From: Leptolyngbya sp. KIOST-1
GTDB lineage: Bacteria; Cyanobacteriota; Cyanobacteriia; Phormidesmidales; Phormidesmidaceae
Assembly: GCF_000763385.1 (NCBI RefSeq)
Contig: NZ_JQFA01000004.1
Span: forward strand, 1,426,001 to 1,490,000
Direction: 5' to 3'
Length of the DNA: 64,000 bases
The notes under the pieces were generated by a model. The model saw only the letters and a program-made list of their open reading frames with translations, was not told the origin of the DNA and did no database searches. Made by a program: the position numbers and the translations under genes. Positions 17,974-26,035 of the stretch are shown piece by piece. Every line of letters starts with the position of its first letter. Positions within the stretch are counted from its first letter, which is position 1.

Positions 17974-18543
17974 ATGACCACACCGTCCACGACGACTACC
18001 CCCCCATCTGACCCCCCTCTCACGGCTCTAGTTTCTAGCCCAAAGCCCGCCATGCGCAAAATGACTCACCCCCAGTGGCGGCGGCAGCTTCGTTACCTGT
18101 ACCTGCGGTTTTTGCGCCTCCAGGGCACCCCTGAGCAGCTGGCGCGGGGGCTGGCCTCGGGGGTCTTTTCCGGCTGCTTTCCCCTGTTTGGGTTCCAGAT
18201 CATCATTGGGGTAGCCGTTGCCACCGGGCTGCGGGGCAATCGAATTATGGCGGCGGCGGCCACCTGGGTCAGCAATCCCTTCACCTATGTGCCTATCTTT
18301 GCCTTTAACTACCAGGTGGGGCTGTGGCTGCTGGGCGGTAGCGCCACCGAGGCGTTTCAAGATTTAGACAGCCTGAGAGGCTGGATGGATATGGGCACCG
18401 AAGTGTCAGTACGGCTGATGCTGGGCAGCACCGTAGTGGGTTTGGTGGCCGGTGTGCTCAGCTACTTTGGCGGCCTACCGCTGATTCGCCGGATGCGGTC
18501 GCGTCAGCTAGCCCGCCAGTCGCGCCCGATCGATCGGCCCTAA
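17974..18543 (+). CDS. DUF2062 membrane protein
   Basis: A 189-residue protein from ATG 17974. A polar Thr/Pro-rich N-terminus leads to the DUF2062 core: GTPEQLARGLASGVFSG, FPLFGFQ, and AAAATWVSNPFTYVPIF, which pack as membrane helices, with a second span near GSTVVGLVAGVLSYFGG. Function is unknown; some family members are fused to glycosyltransferases. Its TAA stop abuts the left arm of an inverted-repeat element that fills the gap to dapB. Confidence 0.85.
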   Translation: MTTPSTTTTPPSDPPLTALVSSPKPAMRKMTHPQWRRQLRYLYLRFLRLQGTPEQLARGLASGVFSGCFPLFGFQIIIGVAVATGLRGNRIMAAAATWVSNPFTYVPIFAFNYQVGLWLLGGSATEAFQDLDSLRGWMDMGTEVSVRLMLGSTVVGLVAGVLSYFGGLPLIRRMRSRQLARQSRPIDRP

Positions 18544-18646
18544 GAGTATTCCATCTAAATAAACGTCCCCTTTGAGGTCGCCAACTCGGCCCGTTGGGCC
18601 TGTTGGCCCTAAACTCTGGATAAGTATTTAGCTGGAACACTCTAAA
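18541..18646. mobile_element. Second type of inverted-repeat element, between DUF2062 gene and dapB
   Basis: Arms AGAGTATTCCATCTAAATA (18543-18561) and TATTTAGCTGGAACACTCT (18625-18643) are inverted copies with 17 of 19 positions matching. The element fills the whole gap between two convergent genes, and its two ends hold the TAA stop of the DUF2062 gene and the TAG stop of dapB. No coding capacity. Confidence 0.8.
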
Positions 18647-19466
18647 GCACCTTGTCGAGCCCATAGATCAGCGACTTGAGCGCCATCACCCGGCGAATGC
18701 ACAGCAGTACACCGGGCATAAAGCTGGCGCGATCGCTGGTGTCATGGCGCAGGGTGTAGAGCTGCCCTGGCGAACCGAACAAAATCTCCTGGTGGGCAAT
18801 CAGCCCCGGCAGCCGCACGCTGTGAATATTGATGCCCTCAGCGGTTGCCCCACCCCGGGCACCGGGGATCGTCTCGGTTTCTTTCACCAGTGGGGTATTA
18901 AAGGAGTGCTGCACCTCCGCCAGCATCTGGGCGGTTTGGACGGCGGTGCCGCTGGGGGCATCGGCTTTCTGGTTGTGGTGCAGTTCAATGATTTCCACAT
19001 TGTCAAAGTACTGGGCCGCCTGCTGGGCCGCCTGCTGCATCAGCACCACCCCAATCGAGAAATTGGGCACGATCAGGCAGCCAATGCTGGCCTTGTCGGC
19101 AAACTCTGCCAGGTCGCGAATCTGGCTGTTGCTGAGGCCCGTGGTCCCGACAACCGGGCGCACTCCGTAGGCGATCGCGGCTCGCACCGACTCATACACG
19201 CTGTCGGGGTGGGTAAAGTCGACCATCACCGCCAGGCCCTCGCTCTGGGCCGCTACCAGAGTGGCCTCCAGATCGGTCATGATGGGCACCTCCAGAGGCT
19301 GGTAGCCGATCGCCTCGCCAACGTCCTGACCCAGCTGAGCCGGATTTTTGTCGACGGCTCCCACTAGGGTCATATCCTCAGCCTGGGCCACGGCTTTAAT
19401 CACCTCGCGGCCCATCTTGCCGCAGGCACCGTTGACCACAACAGGAATGGTGGATTGGGTAGACAT
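18642..19466 (-). CDS. dapB: 4-hydroxy-tetrahydrodipicolinate reductase
   Basis: NAD(P)H-dependent step of the lysine/diaminopimelate pathway, feeding cell-wall synthesis. The Rossmann motif is [13 protein letters not shown] at the N-terminus; the family signature with catalytic His/Lys is [24 protein letters not shown] and VVGTTGLS are also typical. At 274 residues it is normal. The TAG stop is provided by the end of the inverted-repeat element at 18543-18643, so the last residues may differ from relatives. Confidence 0.97.
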   Translation of the reverse strand: MSTQSTIPVVVNGACGKMGREVIKAVAQAEDMTLVGAVDKNPAQLGQDVGEAIGYQPLEVPIMTDLEATLVAAQSEGLAVMVDFTHPDSVYESVRAAIAYGVRPVVGTTGLSNSQIRDLAEFADKASIGCLIVPNFSIGVVLMQQAAQQAAQYFDNVEIIELHHNQKADAPSGTAVQTAQMLAEVQHSFNTPLVKETETIPGARGGATAEGINIHSVRLPGLIAHQEILFGSPGQLYTLRHDTSDRASFMPGVLLCIRRVMALKSLIYGLDKVL

Positions 19467-19602
19467 AAAGAAATCTGCTTAGGTTGAATTGCTGACCCGC
19501 TGGTCAGATCTGAACACTGAAGCCTTTTGGGGAAGAGGGCACCACACTCAGCCAGCCGCCACCCAACCTACGGGAACCCTAATTTTTAGCTTTGACGCTG
19601 CT

Positions 19603-19731
19603 CTAGGGCGTGTCATCAATCGTGGCCACAGGCTCAGTGTAACAAGCTTGCCACGCCCGACCCAAACCGCAGCCCAGGGGCTGTAACTCTTGGTTGTTAG
19701 CGTTTAGCCGCTAATGGATGGCAACGCCTAG
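19603..19731. mobile_element. Inverted-repeat element, CTAG family (copy C)
   Basis: Body 19607-19727 begins GGCGTGTCATCAATCGTGG and ends AATGGATGGCAACGC, with CTAG on both sides (19603-19606 and 19728-19731). Internal blocks (TTGCCACGCCC, GGGGCTGTAAC, AGCGTTTAGCCGCTAATG) match copy B closely. It sits a few bases after the ilvN stop codon. Confidence 0.85.
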
Positions 19732-19738
19732 CCCCAGC

Positions 19739-20311
19739 TTACTGAAACTTGCGCTCCAGCGACTTGAGGTATTCGGTATTGACTCCAGACTCCCGGGGCA
19801 AGGCGATTTTGCCGGTGCGGGCAATTTCGCGAATGCCAAAGCGATTGAGCACCTGCACTATGGCTACCATCTTGCCGGGGTCACCCACCACCTCCAGGGT
19901 GAGCGAGTCCTCCGACACGTCTACCACCCGCGCCCGAAAGATTTGGGCAAATTCAATAATCTCAGATCGATTGGTGCTGGTGGCGTTGACCTTGAGCAGC
20001 ATCAGTTCGCGCTCGACGCAGGGGGTGTCGGTAACGTCATTGACCTTGAGCACGTTGATCAGCTTGTAGAGCTGCTTGGTCAGCTGCTCGATCACAGCAT
20101 CGTCCCCGGGCACCACCATGGTGATGCGAGAAATGCCGCCGGTTTCCGCTGGCCCTACCGCCAGACTCTCAATGTTAAAGCCGCGCCGGGCAAACAGTCC
20201 GGCGATGCGACTCAGCACTCCGGCCTCGTCTTCGACCAAGACCGAGAGCGTGTGTTTAATCGCCTGCTGGGGGGCTACCGCCGAACCGGGCAGCGTGGAG
20301 GGGTTAACCAT
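19739..20311 (-). CDS. ilvN: Acetolactate synthase small (regulatory) subunit
   Basis: Regulatory subunit that activates the catalytic IlvB and gives valine feedback inhibition in branched-chain amino acid synthesis. An ACT domain begins at [20 protein letters not shown] and continues with FNIESLAVG; the C-terminal half ([11 protein letters not shown]) is the IlvN C-domain. Start at the ATG 20311 gives about 190 residues; a longer in-frame start adds an unlikely 24 residues. ilvB is not in the window. Confidence 0.95.
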   Translation of the reverse strand: MVNPSTLPGSAVAPQQAIKHTLSVLVEDEAGVLSRIAGLFARRGFNIESLAVGPAETGGISRITMVVPGDDAVIEQLTKQLYKLINVLKVNDVTDTPCVERELMLLKVNATSTNRSEIIEFAQIFRARVVDVSEDSLTLEVVGDPGKMVAIVQVLNRFGIREIARTGKIALPRESGVNTEYLKSLERKFQ

Positions 20312-20553
20312 AGGGCTGGACCTGGGGAGTTGATCGCGGACATGGGCACCAAAGCCCATCCGCGCGAAGGACAAACCTAGCAAACCTCAATAATATCTTG
20401 AAAAGTCCGGTCTTAAAACTAGTTCCTCGGCCCGGTCAGCCCTCTGAGGGTTGCGATGGGAGTCCTTACCGGCCTTCATCTGGCCTGCAAAGCTCGGCTC
20501 TCCTCTCCCAGATTGGGTATCCTTGAGGCACCACTACCGTCGCCGCACTCTGC

Positions 20554-23500
20554 ATGAGCTTATCTGGCCCAGTTCAAGATATTCAGTCCCTGCGGGGGCG
20601 GTTGCTCGACATCATCAACCTGCGTCCTGGGGAAGAGGAGCGGACGCTGCTGATGTTCGCTTTCTACACCGCCACATCGATGGGCATTTTGTGGCTGGAG
20701 GTCAGCTCTGCGGCGCTGTTTTTGGGGGCCTACGGGGCATCGAGCCTGCCTTGGATCTACATTTTTAGTGCCGGGGTAGGGCTGGGCTTGAGCGTGGTGT
20801 ATTCCTGGCTGCAGCGGCTGTTTCCGCTGCGCCGGGTGATTGTGATCATCGCGCTGCTGATGGCCCTCCCCATCCTGGGGTTTCGCTGGGGGCTGACGGT
20901 GGAGTGGCTGGCGGCTCCCATGGTGTTTTCAATGCGGCTGTGGATTGAGGCGATCTACGGGCTCAACGATCTCAACCTGTCGGTGACCGCCAACCAGTTG
21001 TTCAACATTCGCGAAATTAAGCGGGCTTTTCCCATCATTAGCAGCGGCAACCTGGTCGCCGACGTGATTAGCGGGTTTTCGGTCTACCTGCTGCTGCAGT
21101 GGATCGGGCTGCAAAACGTGCTGCTGCTGTCCTTTGTGGTGATGGTGACTGGAGCGGCCCTTTTGTATCACCTCAGCCGCAACTACGAGCACGCCTTCCC
21201 GGACTCGCCCCGGCGCCAGGCGGAAGATGCCGAGGCGGTGGAGAGCTACCGATCGCGGCAGCGGCTCCAGGGGCCAATTCGGCAGTACGTGGTGCTGCTG
21301 TTTGCGTTCTTTGTACTGGCCCAGATGCTGCTGTTTTCGATCGAGTTCCAGTTCTTTTCCCAGCTGGAAGCCAACCTGGATGTGGACGCGATCGCGGCCT
21401 TTTTGGGCTTCTTTAGCGGCCTGCTGGGGCTGATCGAGCTATTCACCCAGTGGTTTACCTCCAGCCGTCTGATCGAGCGGGAAGGGGTGTTTAAGGTGGC
21501 CCTGGTGCTGCCCTCGGTAATTGGGGGGCTGGGGCTGCTCACCCTGGCCCTGAGCTATCCGAGCTGGCTGTCGGCGTCGGCCCTGTTTGTGGGGCTGGTG
21601 GGGCTGAAATTTTTTGATGAGTGGCTGCGCTGCACCCTGGTGGCCACTACCCGGCCCATCCTGTTTCAGCCCATCCCTGACCAGGTACGCAGCACGGTGC
21701 AATCGTGGGTGAGCGGAATTGCCGAGCCCCTGGCGATGGGCGGCATGGGGATTGCCATTCTGCTGATCATTGCCCTGTGCAACCGCGTCGGCCTGAGCGA
21801 TCCGCTGATTCAGGCGAGGCTGTTTTTGGTGGGCACGGTGGCGGCGGCGCTGGTGTGGTTTGTGATTATGGTGCTGCTGCGATCGCGCTACCTGAACCTG
21901 CTGGTGCGGGGGGCTGAACGCGGCCTGCTGAGCTTCTCCGATGCCAACCTGCGGGTGCTGAAGCGGGCCTTTATTGAACAGCTGGAGCAGCCGGGGCTGG
22001 AGGCCAACAAGCGATCGTGCATTGAGCTGCTCAGCCACATCGATCCCCAAAATGTCGGCGAGATCCTGGCCCCGCGCCTGGCTGAGCTGCCCCCCGGGCT
22101 CCAGCGTCAGAGTCTGGAGGCCATGCTGGAGCACCCCAACGGCGCCTATACCGAGCAGGTGCAGGCGTTGCTGCGACGGCCCAACCAGACCCCAGAAATT
22201 TTGGCCCTGGCGCTGCGCTACGTGTGGCTGGCGGAGGCCACCTTTAACATCAACGACCTGCGCCCCTACCTGCAGCCCGAGGTGGATGCGGTGGTGCGGG
22301 GCACGGCAGCGTCGCTGATGCTGCGGCGCGGAAACTCCCAGGAGCGGGCGGAGGCCACGGCCACCCTACGTAAAATGCTGGTCCACGACGAGGAGCGCGA
22401 GCGGGTGATGGGCTGCCGCGCCCTGGGCGAAGCCGACTACATGGAGTCGCTCAGCATCTACATCGACGACCTGCTGCAGGATCCGTCGCTGCGGGTGCGG
22501 CGGGCGCTGCTGGAGGCGATCGCCGCCACCCAGTATAAAAAATACTACCCGTCGCTGCTCAAGGCCCTGCAGTACAAATCGACCCGCGAGGCGGCGGTCA
22601 ACGCCCTCACCCGGCTGGGCAATGAGGCGCTGCCCATGCTGCAGGAACTAGCTCTCGACCACTACCGACCCGAGATCTTGCGCAACCAGGCCTGGCAGGT
22701 GATCGGCAACATTGGCACCCTGCCGGCTCTCGACTTTTTGATTCAAAACCTGATCACCACCTGGGGCAGCACCCGCCGCCACATTCTGCGAATTTTGCTC
22801 AGCCTCTACCAGGAGTCGGGGGTGAAGCGATCGTCGCTGATCGACGGTGCCCTCGATCGCATGCTGGGGCGGGGCGGCATCGAAGATCTGCTCAACACCG
22901 AGCTGGCCTTCGCCGGCCAGATGCTGGCCGCCAAAATCGATCTGGCCCCTAATCGGGTGGCGGGGGTCGAGGGTGACCTGCTGCGCGAGGCCCTCGACGG
23001 ACTTCAGAGCGACGCCATCGATCGCCTGTTTATGCTGCTGCGGTTTGTCTCCCCGGCCCAGGCCATCCAGGCTGCCCAGGTCAGCCTCAGCGGCTCGGCC
23101 TCCAGCTGGGCCCGGGGGATCGAAATTCTCGACAACGTGGTGGATGTGGCCAACAAGCGATCGATTTTGCTGCTGCTCGATCGCCGCCCCGACGCCGAGA
23201 AGCTGAAGCAGCTGGCCCTGGCGACGCCGCTGATTGTCTATCAGCCGCTTCCCCCCGGCGATCGCCTGCGGCAGCTGCTGGACCTGCGGAACTTTTTGTC
23301 CGACTGGGCCACGGCCTGCTGCTTTCACCTGGCTCGGGTGCAGCGGTGGAACCTCACCGCCGAGCACACCCTGGCGTTGCTGCAACACCCCACCGGCTTT
23401 GTGCGCGAGGCGGTGCTGGCCTACCTGGCTGTGGCCTCGCCCCGCGCCCTGCGGGAACTGCTGCCGGTTCTGCAGCAGGACTCCGACCGGCTGGTGCTGG

Positions 23501-23556
23501 CACAGATTAAACAGATGATCACCACCTATAATTTGGAGCCGAGCCCTCCCCTGTAG
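20554..23556 (+). CDS. Nucleotide-transporter-like membrane protein fused to HEAT repeats
   Basis: A 1000-residue protein. Residues about 25-430 hold 11-12 hydrophobic spans, resembling the ATP/ADP translocase (Npt/TlcC) branch of the MFS fold in non-parasitic bacteria. Residues about 450-990 are soluble and built of helical pairs of HEAT type; repeated units such as SLRVRRALLEAIA and NALTRLGNEALPML can be seen. The cyclic-nucleotide-binding gene starts 52 bases after the stop and is probably cotranscribed; elsewhere similar modules occur in one chain. Real nucleotide transport is not shown; a regulated scaffold or transporter is inferred. Confidence 0.85.
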   Translation: MSLSGPVQDIQSLRGRLLDIINLRPGEEERTLLMFAFYTATSMGILWLEVSSAALFLGAYGASSLPWIYIFSAGVGLGLSVVYSWLQRLFPLRRVIVIIALLMALPILGFRWGLTVEWLAAPMVFSMRLWIEAIYGLNDLNLSVTANQLFNIREIKRAFPIISSGNLVADVISGFSVYLLLQWIGLQNVLLLSFVVMVTGAALLYHLSRNYEHAFPDSPRRQAEDAEAVESYRSRQRLQGPIRQYVVLLFAFFVLAQMLLFSIEFQFFSQLEANLDVDAIAAFLGFFSGLLGLIELFTQWFTSSRLIEREGVFKVALVLPSVIGGLGLLTLALSYPSWLSASALFVGLVGLKFFDEWLRCTLVATTRPILFQPIPDQVRSTVQSWVSGIAEPLAMGGMGIAILLIIALCNRVGLSDPLIQARLFLVGTVAAALVWFVIMVLLRSRYLNLLVRGAERGLLSFSDANLRVLKRAFIEQLEQPGLEANKRSCIELLSHIDPQNVGEILAPRLAELPPGLQRQSLEAMLEHPNGAYTEQVQALLRRPNQTPEILALALRYVWLAEATFNINDLRPYLQPEVDAVVRGTAASLMLRRGNSQERAEATATLRKMLVHDEERERVMGCRALGEADYMESLSIYIDDLLQDPSLRVRRALLEAIAATQYKKYYPSLLKALQYKSTREAAVNALTRLGNEALPMLQELALDHYRPEILRNQAWQVIGNIGTLPALDFLIQNLITTWGSTRRHILRILLSLYQESGVKRSSLIDGALDRMLGRGGIEDLLNTELAFAGQMLAAKIDLAPNRVAGVEGDLLREALDGLQSDAIDRLFMLLRFVSPAQAIQAAQVSLSGSASSWARGIEILDNVVDVANKRSILLLLDRRPDAEKLKQLALATPLIVYQPLPPGDRLRQLLDLRNFLSDWATACCFHLARVQRWNLTAEHTLALLQHPTGFVREAVLAYLAVASPRALRELLPVLQQDSDRLVLAQIKQMITTYNLEPSPPL

Positions 23557-23608
23557 CCCCCTTGCTGAGATACAGCCGCACCGCCTGGTTTTTCTGCCCT
23601 CCACCCGT

Positions 23609-24139
23609 ATGCTAAACAGCGTCGAACGACTTCTTTTCATCCGCAACGTCTCCATGTTCAAGGAACTGCGAGACGACTTTTTGGTGCGGCTGGCCTCGGT
23701 GATGGACGAGGTGTTCTACGAGGGCAACTACACCATCATCACCCAGGGACAGGAGGGGCGATCGATGTACATTGTGGTGTCGGGGCAGGTTAGCGTGCAC
23801 ATCGGCGGCCAGCAGGTGGCTCAGCTCAAGCAGGGTGAATGCTTTGGGGAAATGTCGGTGTTTGACGCCGAGCCGCGATCGGCCTCGGTCACCACCCTGG
23901 ACCCCTGCTCCTGCCTGGTGCTCACCCAGCAGCAGCTCTACGATGCGATCGACGAAACTCCGGGCATTGCCGTCAACGTCATTCGGCTGCTCTCGCGCCG
24001 GATTCGGGAGCTCAACCAGGATCTCAACCAGGTTAAGCAGCAGCTGACTCAGCCTTCTCCCTTTCCCCAGACCCGCCCTCAGTGGTACCAACCCCTGCCC
24101 TTTCCCACCACTGATCCCCTGGCCCGTCCGGGCAGCTAA
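23609..24139 (+). CDS. Cyclic nucleotide-binding domain protein
   Basis: A 176-residue protein with one cNMP-binding beta-roll (about residues 8-130). The phosphate-binding cassette region reads GECFGEMSVFDAEPRSASVTT, close to the consensus with the key Glu and Arg. No DNA-binding helix-turn-helix follows; instead there is a helix (RLLSRRIRELNQDLNQVKQQL) and a proline-rich tail, so it is not a Crp-type regulator. It follows the HEAT-repeat protein by 52 bases and likely gates or reports on it. Confidence 0.88.
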   Translation: MLNSVERLLFIRNVSMFKELRDDFLVRLASVMDEVFYEGNYTIITQGQEGRSMYIVVSGQVSVHIGGQQVAQLKQGECFGEMSVFDAEPRSASVTTLDPCSCLVLTQQQLYDAIDETPGIAVNVIRLLSRRIRELNQDLNQVKQQLTQPSPFPQTRPQWYQPLPFPTTDPLARPGS

Positions 24140-24141
24140 AT

Positions 24142-24263
24142 CTAGTGCTGCGTCAACGCTAGGAATTAGGGTGCCATAGGGTGCAGTCGCGCAGCAAAGC
24201 ACCGCGAGTAAGGCCATCCCAAGAATGGCCTTATCCCAGGTTTTAGGTTTGACAGAGCACTAG
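24142..24263. mobile_element. Inverted-repeat element, CTAG-bounded, third type
   Basis: Ends CTAGTGCTGCGTCAA (24142-24156) and TTGACAGAGCACTAG (24249-24263) are inverted copies with 13 of 15 positions matching. An internal hairpin AAGGCCAT...ATGGCCTT (about 24210-24232) could end transcription from the cNMP gene. Its right CTAG (24260-24263) is also the left border of the next element. Confidence 0.75.
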
Positions 24264-25250
24264 GGCGTGTCATCAGTCAGCCTCAAATGCCGCAAGCACC
24301 GGGAGAATAGGCGAATCAACCCAAACTGAAGGAACCCACCCTACCTGGAGATGCCCTCGCCATCCGGCGATGGAGGAGACGGTTGATCGGGTCTACCTAC
24401 TTCATGGAGCTTACCGGATCGGCGATGTAGGTAAAGTCGGGTTCAGAGTTCCAGGGGCCACGCTCGTCTTTGCCGTCGCCGTTAGTAGAGAGGTTGTAGT
24501 AAAGCTCTACGGTCTCATCGGGCGGGATGTTGCCAAACATTGGGTCGGTGAGTTTGCCCATGGCGTCGAGGGCGTTCATGAACATTTTGGTGTGCGAAAT
24601 TTCGCGTGTCAGCAGGTGAGTCAGGGTTTTCTTAGTGCCCTCGTCGGTGGCCAGTTTGATCAACGACTCATAGGTTTGGCGAGCCCCGGCCTCAGCGGCA
24701 ATATTGGCCCGCAGATCTCGCACCACATCGCCCCCTTCGTTGAGGTAGCTGGCCGTCCAGTTGTTGCCCTGGCTGTCGAGGAAGTGAGGCCCCATACCGC
24801 GCACAGCAAACAGGGTGCTGTTGTAGGCCGGAGTTTGATCGGTGTTTTTAGTGTGAATCTCAATCAGCTTGCCGACCATCTCCAGGTGGCCAAACTCTTC
24901 TACAGCGATGTCTTGGAGCATGTCTTTGATGCCCGCATCCTCAACGTGAAAAGACTGCACCCAGTACTGGAGTGCAGCAGAAAGTTCCCCGGTAGCCCCC
25001 CCAAACTGCTCTAGCAAAAGCTGAGCAAAAACGGGATCAGGCTCGTTGACCTGAACGGTATGGACCGGATCTTTCTTGTGAAAAAACATAGATATCCTCA
25101 GTGTTTCTGGCCATTTGACTCAGCCAGTTGTATTTGCATAGTGACCCGCTCCAGGGCCAACTATGCTCTGTAGATGGATAGACATAGCGATCGCGCCCAA
25201 CTCTGCCTGGGGACGCTGAATACCCCCTCAGCCTGGATGGCACGCCCTAG
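24260..25250. mobile_element. CTAG-bounded segment containing the Mn-catalase gene
   Basis: The left border CTAGGGCGTGTCATCAG (from 24260) and the right border GATGGCACGCCCTAG (to 25250) carry inverted ends of the dispersed CTAG family: 10 of 11 positions match, GGCGTGTCATC against GGCGTGCCATC. The 983-bp interior holds only the complete catalase gene with its upstream region. It may be a passenger-carrying element, or two independent insertions on either side of a native gene. Confidence 0.45.
24397..25089 (-). CDS. Manganese catalase
   Basis: Non-haem di-manganese enzyme that dismutates hydrogen peroxide in the cytoplasm. The four-helix bundle carries the metal ligands: the Glu in ELSAALQYW, EEFGHLEMV, the Glu in AEAGARQTYESL, and REISHTKMFMNAL. 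At 230 residues it is within the family range for shorter forms. The gene is alone, with inverted-repeat ends on both sides, so horizontal or element-borne origin should be considered. RBS is weak (GAGGATATCT before the ATG). Confidence 0.93.
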   Translation of the reverse strand: MFFHKKDPVHTVQVNEPDPVFAQLLLEQFGGATGELSAALQYWVQSFHVEDAGIKDMLQDIAVEEFGHLEMVGKLIEIHTKNTDQTPAYNSTLFAVRGMGPHFLDSQGNNWTASYLNEGGDVVRDLRANIAAEAGARQTYESLIKLATDEGTKKTLTHLLTREISHTKMFMNALDAMGKLTDPMFGNIPPDETVELYYNLSTNGDGKDERGPWNSEPDFTYIADPVSSMK

Positions 25251-25348
25251 TACTCTGCGGCAGCAGTCAGCTAACTGTTCCTGAAACCTGACACCCAACA
25301 CCTGGCCCCCCCAGTCAGGGTTGCTCTATTGCTGCTAGCCAGTACTAG
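25247..25348. mobile_element. Inverted-repeat element, CTAG-bounded, fourth type
   Basis: Left end CTAGTACTCTGCGGCAGCAG and right end CTGCTAGCCAGTACTAG are imperfect inverted copies. The 102-bp unit shares its left CTAG (25247-25250) with the catalase-containing segment. No coding capacity. Confidence 0.65.
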
Positions 25349-25442
25349 CTTTATGGTCAGAACAATTTTTTCCAATCTCTATCAACCCTTCGCGACAACC
25401 TGGGCAAGCTAACGATACGATGCCGTTTTTGAGGACTCGCCC

Positions 25443-26033
25443 ATGGGGGTACTGATACTGCTAGTGGCCGTGCTGCTGATTGCAGCGGTCTTTTTTGTCA
25501 ATGTCTACAACCGCTTAGTGACGGGGCGCAATCGCTACCAGAACGCCTATTCCCAAATTGATGTCCAGCTGCGGCGGCGCTACGACCTGATTCCCAACCT
25601 GGTGGAGAGCGTCAAGGGCTATATGGCCCACGAGAAAGAGACCCTGGCGGCGGTGATCAATGCCCGCAACAGCGCCATGGGCGCCAGTCGTCAGGCGGCC
25701 CAGGCACCGGGCGATCCTCGCGCGATGCAGCAGCTGGCGGTGGCGGAGGGGGCGCTCGACAATGTCCTGGGGCGGTTTTTTGCTCTCTCGGAGGCCTATC
25801 CCGACATCAAGGCCAACCAGAATATGGCCCAGCTGATTGAAGAACTGCGCTCCACCGAAAACCGAATTGCCTTTGCCCGCCAGGCCTTTAACGACGCGGT
25901 CACCCTCTACAACACCCAGCGGGAGATGTTCCCGGGCAATTTGGTAGCGGGCAGCTTCAACTTTAACCCCGCTCAGCTGCTGGAGGAGAGCACTCCAGAG
26001 GTCAAAGACGTGCCTCGGGTTTCCTTTACCTAG
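25443..26033 (+). CDS. LemA family protein
   Basis: A 196-residue protein with one N-terminal membrane span (VLILLVAVLLIAAVFFVNVY) and the LemA core: YNRLVTGRNRYQNAYSQIDVQLRRR, LIPNLVESVKGYMAHEK, and the end ENRIAFARQAFNDAVTLYN. The rest is a helical bundle outside the membrane. The M48 protease gene starts 2 bases after its stop, a very common pairing, and suggests a joint envelope-quality role. LemA function itself is not settled. Confidence 0.95.
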   Translation: MGVLILLVAVLLIAAVFFVNVYNRLVTGRNRYQNAYSQIDVQLRRRYDLIPNLVESVKGYMAHEKETLAAVINARNSAMGASRQAAQAPGDPRAMQQLAVAEGALDNVLGRFFALSEAYPDIKANQNMAQLIEELRSTENRIAFARQAFNDAVTLYNTQREMFPGNLVAGSFNFNPAQLLEESTPEVKDVPRVSFT

Positions 26034-26035
26034 CC

